A DNA stretch of 26,540 nucleotides from an uncultured Prevotella sp. GTDB lineage: Bacteria; Bacteroidota; Bacteroidia; Bacteroidales; Bacteroidaceae. The stretch is taken from contig URYG01000017.1 in assembly GCA_900551985.1 (NCBI GenBank), forward strand, positions 1 through 26,540, read 5' to 3'. Below the pieces are notes generated by a model that was not told where the DNA came from, did not search any database, and saw only the letters and a program-made list of their open reading frames with translations. The position numbers were made by a program, and so were the translations under genes. Below are positions 13,892-22,039 of this stretch, one piece after another. The first letter of the stretch is position 1. Every line of letters starts with the position of its first letter.

Positions 13892-15496
13892 GTGGCTGAA
13901 ACAAAGTACATCTTCGTTACTGGTGGTGTGGTTTCTTCTTTGGGTAAAGGAATCATATCTTCATCCATCGGTAAACTTCTTCAAGCAAGAGGCTACAACA
14001 TTACTATCCAAAAGTTTGACCCATACATCAACATCGACCCGGGTACGCTGAACCCGTACGAGCATGGTGAGTGCTACGTAACGGTAGATGGTATGGAGAC
14101 CGACCTCGACCTCGGACACTACGAGCGATTCACCGGTATTCAGACTACGAAAGCGAATTCTCTCACCACAGGTCGTATCTACAAGGCAGTCATTGACAAG
14201 GAACGTCGCGGCGATTATCTCGGCAAGACCATCCAGGTGGTGCCTCACATCACCGACGAGATCAAGCGCAACGTGAAGCTGCTCGGCAAGAAGTATCACT
14301 ATGACTTCGTTATTACCGAAATTGGCGGAACCATCGGCGACATCGAGAGTGCCCCATACATGGAAGCTATCCGACAGCTGAAATGGGAGCTGGGCAAGAA
14401 CGCAGTCAATGTGCACCTCACCTATGTGCCTTATCTCAAGGCAGCAGGCGAGTTGAAGACAAAGCCTACCCAGCACTCCGTGAAGGAACTGCAGAGCGTA
14501 GGTATTCAGCCAGATGTTCTGATTCTCCGCACCGAGAAGCATCTCGATGAGGGAATCCTGAAGAAGGTGGCAAGCTTCTGTAACGTAGATATCGACTGCG
14601 TAATTCAGAGCGAAGACCTTCCTAGCATCTACGAGGTGCCTGTAAACATGCAGAACCAGGGCCTCGATACCGCCATCCTCCGCAAGATGGGCGAGCCTAT
14701 CGGCGAGACACCAGCACTGGGTCCTTGGAAGACATTCCTCGACCGCAGAAACAAGGCTACAGAGGTGGTAAACATCGGTCTCGTAGGAAAATACGACCTG
14801 CAGGATGCCTACAAAAGCATCCGCGAGAGTCTCTCGCATGCCGGCACCTACAACGACCACAAGGTAAAGATTACATTCATCAACTCAGAATATCTCACAG
14901 AAGACAACGTGGCTGAGCAGCTGAAGGGTCAGGACGGTATCGTCATCTGCCCAGGATTCGGCCAGCGCGGCATCGAGGGCAAGGTTATCGCAGCCCACTA
15001 TACCCGCACCCACGACATCCCTACCTTCGGTATCTGCCTGGGTATGCAGATGATCGTGATTGAGTTCGCCCGCAACGTATTGGGCTACAAGGATGCCAAC
15101 TCTCGTGAGATGGATGAGAAGACTCCACATAATGTCATCGACATCATGGAGGAGCAGAAGAACATATCAAACATGGGTGGAACCATGCGACTCGGCGCCT
15201 ACGAGTGCGTGCTGAGACAGGGCAGTCGCGTGTTCAACATCTATAAGAAGGAACATATCCAGGAGCGTCATCGCCATCGCTATGAGTTCAACAACGAGTT
15301 CCAGAAAGAATTCGAGAAGCACGGCATGATGTGCGTGGGCCGCAATCCGGAAAGCGACCTGGTAGAGGTAGTAGAGATCCCGGGCTTGAAGTGGTACATC
15401 GGAACACAATATCATCCAGAGTACCAGAGCACGGTATTGAAGCCACACCCATTGTTTGTTGACTTTGTAAAGACAGCCATCGCTAACAAGAAATAG
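13892..15496 (+). CDS. pyrG: CTP synthase
   Basis: The 534-residue enzyme aminates UTP to CTP with ATP and glutamine, the last step of de novo CTP synthesis. The synthetase domain (about 1-270) starts KYIFVTGGVVSSLGKGIISSSIG, the P-loop-like ATP site, and has EIGGTIGDIES. The class I glutamine amidotransferase domain has the nucleophile Cys382 in GICLGMQ and the His508/Glu510 pair in YHPEYQ. The start codon is GTG; no in-frame ATG gives the conserved N-terminus. yidC follows after 77 bp, and a 7 bp hairpin (15513-15519 / 15535-15541) without a U-tract lies in the gap. Confidence 0.98.
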   Translation: MAETKYIFVTGGVVSSLGKGIISSSIGKLLQARGYNITIQKFDPYINIDPGTLNPYEHGECYVTVDGMETDLDLGHYERFTGIQTTKANSLTTGRIYKAVIDKERRGDYLGKTIQVVPHITDEIKRNVKLLGKKYHYDFVITEIGGTIGDIESAPYMEAIRQLKWELGKNAVNVHLTYVPYLKAAGELKTKPTQHSVKELQSVGIQPDVLILRTEKHLDEGILKKVASFCNVDIDCVIQSEDLPSIYEVPVNMQNQGLDTAILRKMGEPIGETPALGPWKTFLDRRNKATEVVNIGLVGKYDLQDAYKSIRESLSHAGTYNDHKVKITFINSEYLTEDNVAEQLKGQDGIVICPGFGQRGIEGKVIAAHYTRTHDIPTFGICLGMQMIVIEFARNVLGYKDANSREMDEKTPHNVIDIMEEQKNISNMGGTMRLGAYECVLRQGSRVFNIYKKEHIQERHRHRYEFNNEFQKEFEKHGMMCVGRNPESDLVEVVEIPGLKWYIGTQYHPEYQSTVLKPHPLFVDFVKTAIANKK

Positions 15497-15573
15497 CGGT
15501 TGGCTGGCTTCTGACAGCAGAATGGCATAACGTTTGCTGTCTCTTCAGAGAAAATAAAACAATAAAAATAATA

Positions 15574-17511
15574 ATGAATAAGAACAACATTATCGGTTTC
15601 CTCCTGATTGCCGTAGTGCTGATAGGCTTTAGCTGGTACAACCAGCCTTCAGCCGAAGAGCAGAGAGCGGCATTCGTTCAGGACTCCATCGCCAAGGCGA
15701 AGCACGCCGAGATGGAAAAAGCCAGCAAGGCTGCCGCTGTTAAGCGCCAGGCGGATGCTAAGGCTAAAATTGAGGCAGACTCTACAGCCCTCTTCTATTC
15801 GGCGCTGAAGGGTCAGGCTCAGAAAGTAGTTTTGAAAAATGAGAAGGTTGAGCTGACTCTCAACACCAAGGGTGGTACTGTCGAAAAGGCAGTCATCAAG
15901 GGATACGTGGGTCACAACCTCAAGGTGAAAGATGGTTCTGCCGACCAGAAGGACGTTACACTCTTCGACGGCAACGACCAGAGCCTCAAGTTCATGCTCG
16001 AGGCGAAGGAGGCCAACATCATCACCAGCGATCTCTATTTCACACCATCTAACGTGACCGACAAGTCTGTCACCATGACTGCTGTGGCAGGTCCAGGCAA
16101 GACCCTCAGCATGACCTATACCCTCGGCGATGACTACATGCTCCACATGAGTCTGCAGGCAGAAGGTATGGCAGGTCTGTTCTCACCTAGCTGCAACAAG
16201 ATGAGCATCGACTGGAGCGACAAGGCGCGCCAGCAGGAGCGTGGCTTCATGTTCGAGAACCGCTACACTACCCTCACCTATCATGAGGCAGAGGGCGGCA
16301 CCGACCACCTGAACGAGGGCAGCGAGAAAATCGACGAGAAGATTGAAGAGACTATCGACTGGGTATCTTTCAAGAACCAGTTCTTCTCAGCCATCATGGT
16401 AGCCAAGGACAACTTCGACAAGGATGCCTTCATGACGTCTATCCCTCAGGAGAAGGGTTCGGGCTACCTGAAACAGTTCCAGGCTAAGATGAAGACTTCC
16501 TTCGACCCAACCGGCAAGAAGGCGTCTGAGTTTGAGTTCTACTTCGGTCCTAACGACTTCCAGATTCTGAAGAATACAGAGAAGGAGAGCACCTTCGGCA
16601 AGGATCTGGAGTTCCAGAAGCTCGTTTATCTGGGATGGCCTATCATTCGCTGGATCAACCGCTTCTTCACACTCTACGTATTCGACTGGCTGAGCAAGGT
16701 ATTCCCAATGGGTATCGTATTGATTCTCATCACATTGCTTCTCAAGCTCATCACCTACCCTATGGTAAAGAAGAGCTATATGAGTTCTGCCAAGATGCGT
16801 GTGCTGAAGCCAAAGCTCGAGGCAGCTACCGCTCAGTTCAACAAGCCTGAGGACCAGATGCAGAAGCAGCAGGCGATGATGGCAGAATATGCCAAGTATG
16901 GTGTTAGTCCACTGTCTGGCTGCTTGCCAATGCTGATTCAGATGCCGGTATGGGTTGCGATGTTCAACTTCGTTCCTAACGCCATCCAGCTTCGCGGTGA
17001 GAAGTTCTTGTGGATGAGCGACTTGAGTACCTTTGACCCTATCTTCGAGTGGAACACCAACATCTGGTTGATTGGCGATCACTTGAGTTTGACCTGTATT
17101 CTCTTCTGCGTAGCCAACCTGTTGTACTCATGGATGACCATGCGCCAGCAGCGTGACCAGATGGTAGGCCAGCAGGCAGAGCAGATGAAGATGATGCAGT
17201 GGATGATGTATCTCATGCCATTGATGTTCTTCTTCATGTTCAATGACTACTCAGCAGGTTTGAACTTCTACTACTTCATCTCATTGTTCTTCAGTGCCGC
17301 AATCATGTGGACTCTGCGCAAGACCACCAACGACGAGAAACTTCTCGCCATTCTGGAGAAGCGCTACCAGGAGAACAAGAACAACCCTAAGAAGGCAAGC
17401 GGCCTTATGGCAAGAATGCAGGCCCTCCAGGAGTTGCAGCGCCAGCAGCAGGAAGAGATGATGCGTAAGCAGGCAGAACTGAACGAGAAAAAGAACAATC
17501 TCGGAAAATAA
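15574..17511 (+). CDS. yidC: Membrane protein insertase YidC
   Basis: The 645-residue protein has the long Gram-negative YidC layout: an N-terminal membrane anchor (about residues 6-21), a large periplasmic beta domain (about 50-350) and a C-terminal five-helix insertase core from about residue 360, including MGIVLILITLLLKLITYP, the cytoplasmic helical hairpin KMRVLKPKLEAATAQFN, SPLSGCLPMLIQMPVW and the NFYYFIS helix. The tail is charged and Gln/Lys-rich. It inserts and folds inner-membrane proteins alone or with SecYEG. It follows pyrG, and transcription should end at the hairpin 20 bp after the stop. Confidence 0.97.
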   Translation: MNKNNIIGFLLIAVVLIGFSWYNQPSAEEQRAAFVQDSIAKAKHAEMEKASKAAAVKRQADAKAKIEADSTALFYSALKGQAQKVVLKNEKVELTLNTKGGTVEKAVIKGYVGHNLKVKDGSADQKDVTLFDGNDQSLKFMLEAKEANIITSDLYFTPSNVTDKSVTMTAVAGPGKTLSMTYTLGDDYMLHMSLQAEGMAGLFSPSCNKMSIDWSDKARQQERGFMFENRYTTLTYHEAEGGTDHLNEGSEKIDEKIEETIDWVSFKNQFFSAIMVAKDNFDKDAFMTSIPQEKGSGYLKQFQAKMKTSFDPTGKKASEFEFYFGPNDFQILKNTEKESTFGKDLEFQKLVYLGWPIIRWINRFFTLYVFDWLSKVFPMGIVLILITLLLKLITYPMVKKSYMSSAKMRVLKPKLEAATAQFNKPEDQMQKQQAMMAEYAKYGVSPLSGCLPMLIQMPVWVAMFNFVPNAIQLRGEKFLWMSDLSTFDPIFEWNTNIWLIGDHLSLTCILFCVANLLYSWMTMRQQRDQMVGQQAEQMKMMQWMMYLMPLMFFFMFNDYSAGLNFYYFISLFFSAAIMWTLRKTTNDEKLLAILEKRYQENKNNPKKASGLMARMQALQELQRQQQEEMMRKQAELNEKKNNLGK

Positions 17512-17530
17512 AGTTTTCCAGATAAAAACG

Positions 17531-17577
17531 AAAGCGTAATGATTACCAGTAAAAGGTGTTCATTACGCTTTTTTATT
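17531..17577 (+). terminator. yidC terminator
   Basis: A 12 bp perfect stem (AAAGCGTAATGA at 17531-17542 with 17560-17571) is followed by TTTTTTATT. It lies 20 bp beyond the yidC stop. Confidence 0.85.
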
Positions 17578-17589
17578 GTTATTTTATAG

Positions 17590-17878
17590 ACTTATCATAA
17601 ACAAGCAGGTGATTTCATGCTTTCCACAACAAAGTATATGGCCTTCAATGCTTGTGTTATGAGACTACAGGTGATTGGCGAACACGTAGGCAAACTTTTA
17701 AAAATAGAAAAAAACTTTAGATGCTTATCCTAACATTCCATGGCAAGCAATATATGGTATGAGAAATATGATTTCTCACGAATATGCCAATGTCGATGAA
17801 ACTATCGTTTATGACACCATCAAAAACGGATTGCCTGAATTGAAAGTAATCATCGAAGATTTACTTCGTCAATATTAA
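17590..17878 (+). pseudogene. Frameshifted, N-terminally truncated HepT-like (DUF86) toxin remnant
   Basis: Two adjacent frames together read like the C-terminal three quarters of a HepT/DUF86 RNase. Frame 1 (from about 17590, Met at 17617) gives MAFNACVMRLQVIGEHVGKL and then stops. Frame 2 gives LDAYPNIPWQAIYGMRNMIS, then HEYANVD and IKNGLPELK, and stops at 17876-17878. RNMISHEY fits the RX4HXY catalytic motif of HepT. Removing one A from the A7 run at 17708-17714 joins the frames exactly. The first 25-30 residues of the family are missing because the sequence runs straight back into the yidC terminator, and no MNT antitoxin gene is present. It is therefore a decayed relic rather than a working toxin. 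Confidence 0.7.
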
Positions 17879-17891
17879 TCGGTATATAACA

Positions 17892-18037
17892 TTACCCCCG
17901 AAAAGGTATAATTTGTTAAATGATATTATAAATTATACCTTTTCGGGGGTATTTTCATTTTTTATTCGTATATTTGCCACCGAAAGGGTATAATATAGTA
18001 TTATTAATAGTAAGATTTTACCCGAAAGGGTATAAAA
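17892..18037 (+). promoter_or_regulatory. Four-site operator array upstream of hipB
   Basis: The motif ACCCCCGAAAAGGTATAA / ACCCGAAAGGGTATAA occurs four times: direct at 17892-17913, inverted at 17931-17951, direct at 17977-17993 (CACCGAAAGGGTATAA) and direct at 18016-18037. Sites 3 and 4 lie just downstream of the -7 box, over the expected transcript start. The arrangement fits autoregulation by the HTH protein HipB. Sites 1 and 2 also form a 21 bp stem with a T-rich 3' side that could stop read-through from upstream. Confidence 0.7.
17969..17976 (+). promoter_or_regulatory. -7 box of the hipBST operon
   Basis: TATATTTG matches TAnnTTTG and is bracketed by operator sites 2 and 3. No TTTG is found at -33, which fits a regulated promoter. 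Confidence 0.65.
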
Positions 18038-18047
18038 GAAATAATAT

Positions 18048-18254
18048 ATGAGCAATACATTATCGGCATACGTCAAGGAGATGCGCAAGCAATTCGGATT
18101 GACCCAGGTAGATTTAGCGGCGAAATCGGGCGTAGGGCTCCGATTCGTAAGAGAACTGGAGCAGGGAAAGGAAACATTAAGACTAGATAAAGTGAACCAA
18201 GTTCTCCTCCTGTTCGGTCAGGAAATCGGTCCCGTTCCTATCAGAAAAGAATAA
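18048..18254 (+). CDS. hipB: HipB-like antitoxin, XRE-family HTH regulator
   Basis: The 68-residue protein is a compact XRE helix-turn-helix domain: LSAYVKEMRKQFGLTQVDLA, AAKSGVGLRFVRELEQGK, then LDKVNQVLLLFGQEIGPVPI. This is the form found as the DNA-binding subunit in HipA-type toxin-antitoxin loci. It should bind the repeated operator just upstream and repress the operon, probably more strongly in complex with the other two proteins. It is the first gene of three, with 12 bp to the next. The symbol is by family and context. Confidence 0.85.
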   Translation: MSNTLSAYVKEMRKQFGLTQVDLAAKSGVGLRFVRELEQGKETLRLDKVNQVLLLFGQEIGPVPIRKE

Positions 18255-18266
18255 AAATAGAGTATT

Positions 18267-18647
18267 ATGAAACAAGGAAAGATTTATCTCTACGACCAAT
18301 ACGTAGGCCTGCTGACGGAAGACGAAACAGGCTTCACGTTCGCCTACGATGTCGGATATCTGGCATCGGAGGGAGCCGAGGCCGTAAGCCTGACGCTCCC
18401 GTTATCCGATGAACCCTACCACGATACCGTACTGTTCCCCTTCTTCGATGGACTGATCCCCGAAGGATGGCTGCTGAACATTGCAGAAAGCAGTTGGAAA
18501 ATCAACCAGCGGGATAGAATGTCGCTCCTCCTCGCCTGCTGCAAGGATTGCATCGGAGCCGTCAGCGTGATCCCAGCAGAAGATCCTCCAGTAGAAGGAA
18601 CGAACAGTTCAACTGTAGAAGGAACAAATGCTTCACCCCAAAACTAG
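18267..18647 (+). CDS. hipS: HipS-like protein: stand-alone HipA N1 domain
   Basis: The 126-residue protein matches the N-terminal (Couple_hipA/N1) domain of HipA, here encoded as a separate gene. It shows GKIYLYDQYVGLL, SLTLPLSD, FPFFDGLIPEGWLL and the CCKDCIGAVSV end of the domain at about residue 100. In the studied E. coli O127 HipBST system the equivalent small protein HipS is the antitoxin of the kinase HipT; that role is inferred here. The last 20 residues are a polar tail with a VEGTN-S-S/T repeat, not part of the fold. It ends 15 bp before the kinase gene. Confidence 0.85.
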   Translation: MKQGKIYLYDQYVGLLTEDETGFTFAYDVGYLASEGAEAVSLTLPLSDEPYHDTVLFPFFDGLIPEGWLLNIAESSWKINQRDRMSLLLACCKDCIGAVSVIPAEDPPVEGTNSSTVEGTNASPQN

Positions 18648-18662
18648 AAAGGAAAAAGAAAT

Positions 18663-19604
18663 ATGGAGAAATGTCTATATTGCTATAAACCGCTCAAGCC
18701 CGGCCAGGTAGATTACCACCCCGCTTGCGCCCGAAAACTCTTCGGCACCAAGGAAGCCCCTGTCCTACCCTATGTTAGAAAGGAAATAGGCGACCTGGCT
18801 AAACAGGTAGTGCGTGCCCAGACCACCCTCACCGGTGTACAGGCAAAACTCTCTCTCGATGTGAACCCAGGCGGAAAGAACGAACCATCCCGATTTACCA
18901 TCGTAGGACTCTGGGGGAAATACATCCTCAAGCCCCAAACCGATCGCTACCGCTGTCTTCCCGAAATCGAAGACCTCACGATGCATCTCGCCGAAGCTGC
19001 CAAAATCGCCGTGGTTCCCCATGGCTTGATTCGCTTTGCCGATGGCGAACTCTGCTACATCACCCGGAGAATAGACCGACTGGATGATGGAACCAAAGTA
19101 CCGATGGAGGATATGTGTCAGCTGTCAGAGCGCCTTACCGAATACAAATACAAAGGTTCTTACGAACAGGTTGCCAAACTCATCAAGAAGTATTCCTCCT
19201 TCTCACAGCTCGATCTCGTGAACTATTGGGAGGTAGTCATCTTCTCGTGGATTACCGGCAACGCTGACATGCACCTCAAGAACTTCTCGCTCTATAACAA
19301 CAGGAAACTGGGCTATGGGCTAACCCCTGCCTACGACCTGCTCTGCACGAAGATAGTGATGCCAGAAGATACCGAGGAACTCGCCCTGACGCTGAATGGA
19401 AGAAAAAGAAAGATTCTGAAATCAGATTTCATCAAGGTGATGACGGCATCAGGACTCAGCGAGAAAGTAATCAACAACATCGCTAAGAAGTTCCGTCGCT
19501 CCATCGTGAAATGGCTCGACCTGATAGATGCCTCTTTCCTGCCAGAAGGCATGAAGAAAGAATATAAGAAACTGATACTCAGCCGAGTCATGGCATTAAG
19601 ATAA
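18663..19604 (+). CDS. hipT: HipT-like serine/threonine kinase toxin (HipA C-terminal domain)
   Basis: The 313-residue protein is the kinase part of HipA without the N1 domain. Visible landmarks are the Gly-rich-loop motif TLTGVQAKLS with Thr55/Thr57 (a T-x-T form of the autophosphorylation site described for HipT-type kinases), the ATP-binding Lys90 in KYILKP, the catalytic loop GNADMHLKN with Asp202 and Asn207, and the metal-binding Asp225 in PAYDLLC. All are intact, so it should be active. An N-terminal CxxC...HxxC group (Cys4, Cys7, His19, Cys22) looks like a small zinc site. HipA and HipT phosphorylate aminoacyl-tRNA synthetases (GltX and TrpS in E. coli); the target here is unknown. AAAGGAAAAAG precedes the ATG. 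Confidence 0.88.
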   Translation: MEKCLYCYKPLKPGQVDYHPACARKLFGTKEAPVLPYVRKEIGDLAKQVVRAQTTLTGVQAKLSLDVNPGGKNEPSRFTIVGLWGKYILKPQTDRYRCLPEIEDLTMHLAEAAKIAVVPHGLIRFADGELCYITRRIDRLDDGTKVPMEDMCQLSERLTEYKYKGSYEQVAKLIKKYSSFSQLDLVNYWEVVIFSWITGNADMHLKNFSLYNNRKLGYGLTPAYDLLCTKIVMPEDTEELALTLNGRKRKILKSDFIKVMTASGLSEKVINNIAKKFRRSIVKWLDLIDASFLPEGMKKEYKKLILSRVMALR

Positions 19605-19688
19605 ATTCTTTCTGTAATTCATTCTGCCAAGCAGAACAAACGAGAATAAAATAAACAAAAAACAAAAATAGTATAAACAAAACAGGAA

Positions 19689-20108
19689 ATGAAGAAAATA
19701 CTCTTATCACTTTTAGCAGCTATTGGCTTATCAACCAGTGGCTGCTCAGCACAAACTGGTCAATCATCAAAATCAGCCCCATCCGACGGCATCACCAAAT
19801 TGGCTCCTCAAGCCTTTATCGACCAGGCAAAGGCAGATACAACCAGTATTCTCCTCGATGTCCGCACAGCGAAGGAATATGCAGAAGGTCATCTGGCTAA
19901 TGCCCGACAACTGGATTACCTCAATACCGAGGCTTTCGATGCCGGCATCAAGCAGCTGGATAAATCCCGCACCTATTACATCTACTGCCGAAGCGGACGT
20001 AGAAGCCATGGTGCCTGCCTGAAAATGAAGAAGCAAGGCTTCAAGGTGTATGATATGGAAGGGGGCATCCTCAACTGGACAAAGCTCGGAATGCCGGTTG
20101 AAAGATAA
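19689..20108 (+). CDS. Rhodanese-domain lipoprotein
   Basis: The 139-residue protein begins with a lipoprotein signal (MKKILLSLLAAIGLSTSGCS, lipidated Cys19), then a Ser-rich linker and one rhodanese domain (about 35-138). LLDVRTAKEYAEGHLANARQ and the active-site loop YCRSGRRS with Cys100 are typical, followed by YDMEGGILNWTKLGMPV. It should act as a sulfurtransferase or persulfide carrier on the periplasmic side of a membrane; the acceptor is unknown. It lies 84 bp after hipT with no clear promoter, and ends 32 bp before repeat copy B. Confidence 0.9.
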   Translation: MKKILLSLLAAIGLSTSGCSAQTGQSSKSAPSDGITKLAPQAFIDQAKADTTSILLDVRTAKEYAEGHLANARQLDYLNTEAFDAGIKQLDKSRTYYIYCRSGRRSHGACLKMKKQGFKVYDMEGGILNWTKLGMPVER

Positions 20109-20140
20109 AAAAGTACCTTTTCCAATATGCCCTTTTCAAT

Positions 20141-20485
20141 ACGCCCTGAAAGGGCAGAAGCTCCTAGCCCAGGGTAACACCCTGGGTATTATGGACATAT
20201 ACCCAAAACGCCCTGTAAGGGCAAAAGCTTTAAAAAGATAAGAAAGCTTTTGCCCTTACAGGTAGGGTGTTCAAAATCTATATAATTTTTCGACACGTTT
20301 TTTGTGTTAAAATACAAGTCAAGTCACACGAAATCAACGTGTTATAAATTTAAAAATGTGACGTTTTATAGTTCTGCGCAATATTCGTGTAGAATAATTA
20401 TTGAATATCAGTTAGTTGAACCGATTATTCGACTAAAAACGTGCCATATTTTAAACGGATTTTGAACACCCTACCTTTCAGGGCG
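20141..20485 (+). repeat. Nested palindromic intergenic repeat, copy B (incomplete, carries a MITE)
   Basis: The left outer arm (GCCCTGAAAGGGC, GAAGCTCCTAG, CCCAGGGTAACACCCTGGG) and both inner arms (GCCCTGTAAGGGC ... GCCCTTACA) match copy A. The right outer arm is missing except for its last bases TTTCAGGGCG (20476-20485), which follow the MITE directly. The element lies between the rhodanese gene and the DUF1846 stop, 6 bp from the latter. Frames reading ALKGQKLLAQGNTLG here are translations of the repeat. Confidence 0.85.
20261..20475. mobile_element. 215 bp MITE-like element, copy B
   Basis: It is base-for-base the same as copy A by my reading, with the same 18 bp terminal inverted repeats and orientation. 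The flanking pentamers differ at one base: TTACA on the left (20256-20260) and TTTCA on the right (20476-20480). Each is the centre of a different GCCC-N5-GGGC palindrome of the host repeat, so the copy does not have a clean target duplication. Confidence 0.85.
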
Positions 20486-20491
20486 TGTGGA

Positions 20492-21955
20492 TTACTTCTT
20501 CAGCACCGGCTCGCAGGTGATATCCACTCCGAGCTTCTTGAAGATCTTCTGATCTACATCACTCAGCATCACGGTGCAATGAGCCTGGCAGCCACGGAGC
20601 TTAGGCAATTGCTCCAAAGCTTTCTTGCAGTTATCATCATTCTCTGAGAGAACAGAGAGGGCTACAAGAACTTCATCGGTATGAAGACGAGGATTATGAC
20701 CGCCGAGATAATTAATCTTAGTATGCTGGATAGGCTCAATCATCGACTGAGGAATCAACTTCAACTCGTGGTCGATACCAGCCAGATGCTTGGTAACATT
20801 CAAAATCAATGCTGCGCTACAACCCAGCAACTCGCTGCTATGACCGCAGATGATCGTACCATCCTCCAGCTCAATCGCAGCAGAAGTATGGCCCGTCTCC
20901 TTCTTATGATCCTTAGCCGCTACGGTTACCTTGCGATAAGCGGTAGTAATCTTAGCCTGCTTGAAGAGCATCTGAATCTTGCTGATTTCATCATCGTTGC
21001 AGGCACCAGCAGCCATCTTGTTGGTAGCCGCATAGTAACGGCGGATGATCTCATTCTTGGATGCCTCGCAGCAAGCCTCATCATCAGAAATACAGAAGCC
21101 CACCATATTCACACCCATATCGGTAGGTGACTTATAAGGATTGCTTCCGTAGATACCCTCGAACAGCGCATTGAGCACTGGATAAATCTCTACGTCACGG
21201 TTGTAGTTGATGGCAATCTTATTGTAAGCTTCCAGATGGAATGGGTCGATCATGTTCACATCGTTAAGATCGGCAGTAGCAGCCTCGTAAGCGATGTTCA
21301 CCGGATACTTCAACGGGAGATTCCATACAGGGAATGTCTCAAACTTGGCATAACCAGCACGCACCCCACGCTTGTTCTCGTTATAAAGCTGGCTGAGGCA
21401 GACAGCCATCTTACCGCTACCAGGACCTGGAGCAGTAACAATCACCAGCGGACGCTCAGTCTCTACATAATCATTCTTGCCGAAACCCTCATCAGAAGCA
21501 ATGAGATCTACATCGTGAGGATAACCCTCGATGAGATAATGGCAGTAAGTCTTGATGCCCTCACGCTCCAAGCGCTGCTTGAAGGCGATGGCTGCAGGCT
21601 GACCGTTAAAATGAGTAATAACAACAGAACCCACCATAAAACCACGGTTTTGGAACTCGCCACGCAGGCGAAGCACATCCTCATCGTAAGTGATACCCAG
21701 ATCGGCACGCTTCTTGTTCTTCTCAATATCAGCTGCACTGATCACGATAACAATCTCGATGCTATCGCTAATCTTCTGAAACATGCGCAGCTTACTATCA
21801 GGCTGGAAACCTGGCAAAACGCGGCTGGCGTGATGGTCATCGAAAAGCTTACCTCCCAATTCGAGATAAAGCTTTCCATCAAACTGTGAGATTCTCTCCT
21901 TGATATGTTCGGACTGAATCTTCAGATACTTCTCGTTGTCAAATCCTATTTTCAT
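20492..21955 (-). CDS. DUF1846 family protein
   Basis: The 487-residue protein matches the DUF1846 family along its length: IGFDNEKYLKIQSEHIKERI at the start, YLELGGKLFDDHHASRVLPGF, and TAPGPGSGKMAVCLSQLY, which looks like a P-loop (GPGSGK, 177-182). The family is widespread in Firmicutes and Bacteroidota, its structure is known and its function is not; nucleotide binding is a reasonable inference. No signal peptide, so cytosolic. It has its own promoter, and its 3' end is only 16 bp from the MITE. Confidence 0.88.
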   Translation of the reverse strand: MKIGFDNEKYLKIQSEHIKERISQFDGKLYLELGGKLFDDHHASRVLPGFQPDSKLRMFQKISDSIEIVIVISAADIEKNKKRADLGITYDEDVLRLRGEFQNRGFMVGSVVITHFNGQPAAIAFKQRLEREGIKTYCHYLIEGYPHDVDLIASDEGFGKNDYVETERPLVIVTAPGPGSGKMAVCLSQLYNENKRGVRAGYAKFETFPVWNLPLKYPVNIAYEAATADLNDVNMIDPFHLEAYNKIAINYNRDVEIYPVLNALFEGIYGSNPYKSPTDMGVNMVGFCISDDEACCEASKNEIIRRYYAATNKMAAGACNDDEISKIQMLFKQAKITTAYRKVTVAAKDHKKETGHTSAAIELEDGTIICGHSSELLGCSAALILNVTKHLAGIDHELKLIPQSMIEPIQHTKINYLGGHNPRLHTDEVLVALSVLSENDDNCKKALEQLPKLRGCQAHCTVMLSDVDQKIFKKLGVDITCEPVLKK

Positions 21956-21977
21956 TGTGTTTTATATATTTTGCGTG

Positions 21978-22009
21978 CAAAATTACAAAAAAAGTATCGT
22001 ACTAACAAA
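21978..22009 (-). promoter_or_regulatory. DUF1846 gene promoter
   Basis: On the minus strand TTTG (22006-22009) and TAATTTTG (21978-21985) are separated by 20 bp, 22 bp upstream of the ATG. Confidence 0.75.
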
Positions 22010-22039
22010 TCTTTTATCCGAAAAAATAGAAGAGAGCTG

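Noticed and set aside
15513..15541. Terminator between pyrG and yidC
   Set aside because: There is a 7 bp stem (GACAGCA / TGCTGTC) but the loop is 15 bases and no U-tract follows. yidC also shows no separate promoter, so read-through is likely.
20050..20241. 63-codon frame containing ALKGQKLLAQGNTLG
   Set aside because: This is a read-through of the palindromic intergenic repeat, overlapping the end of the rhodanese gene in another frame.
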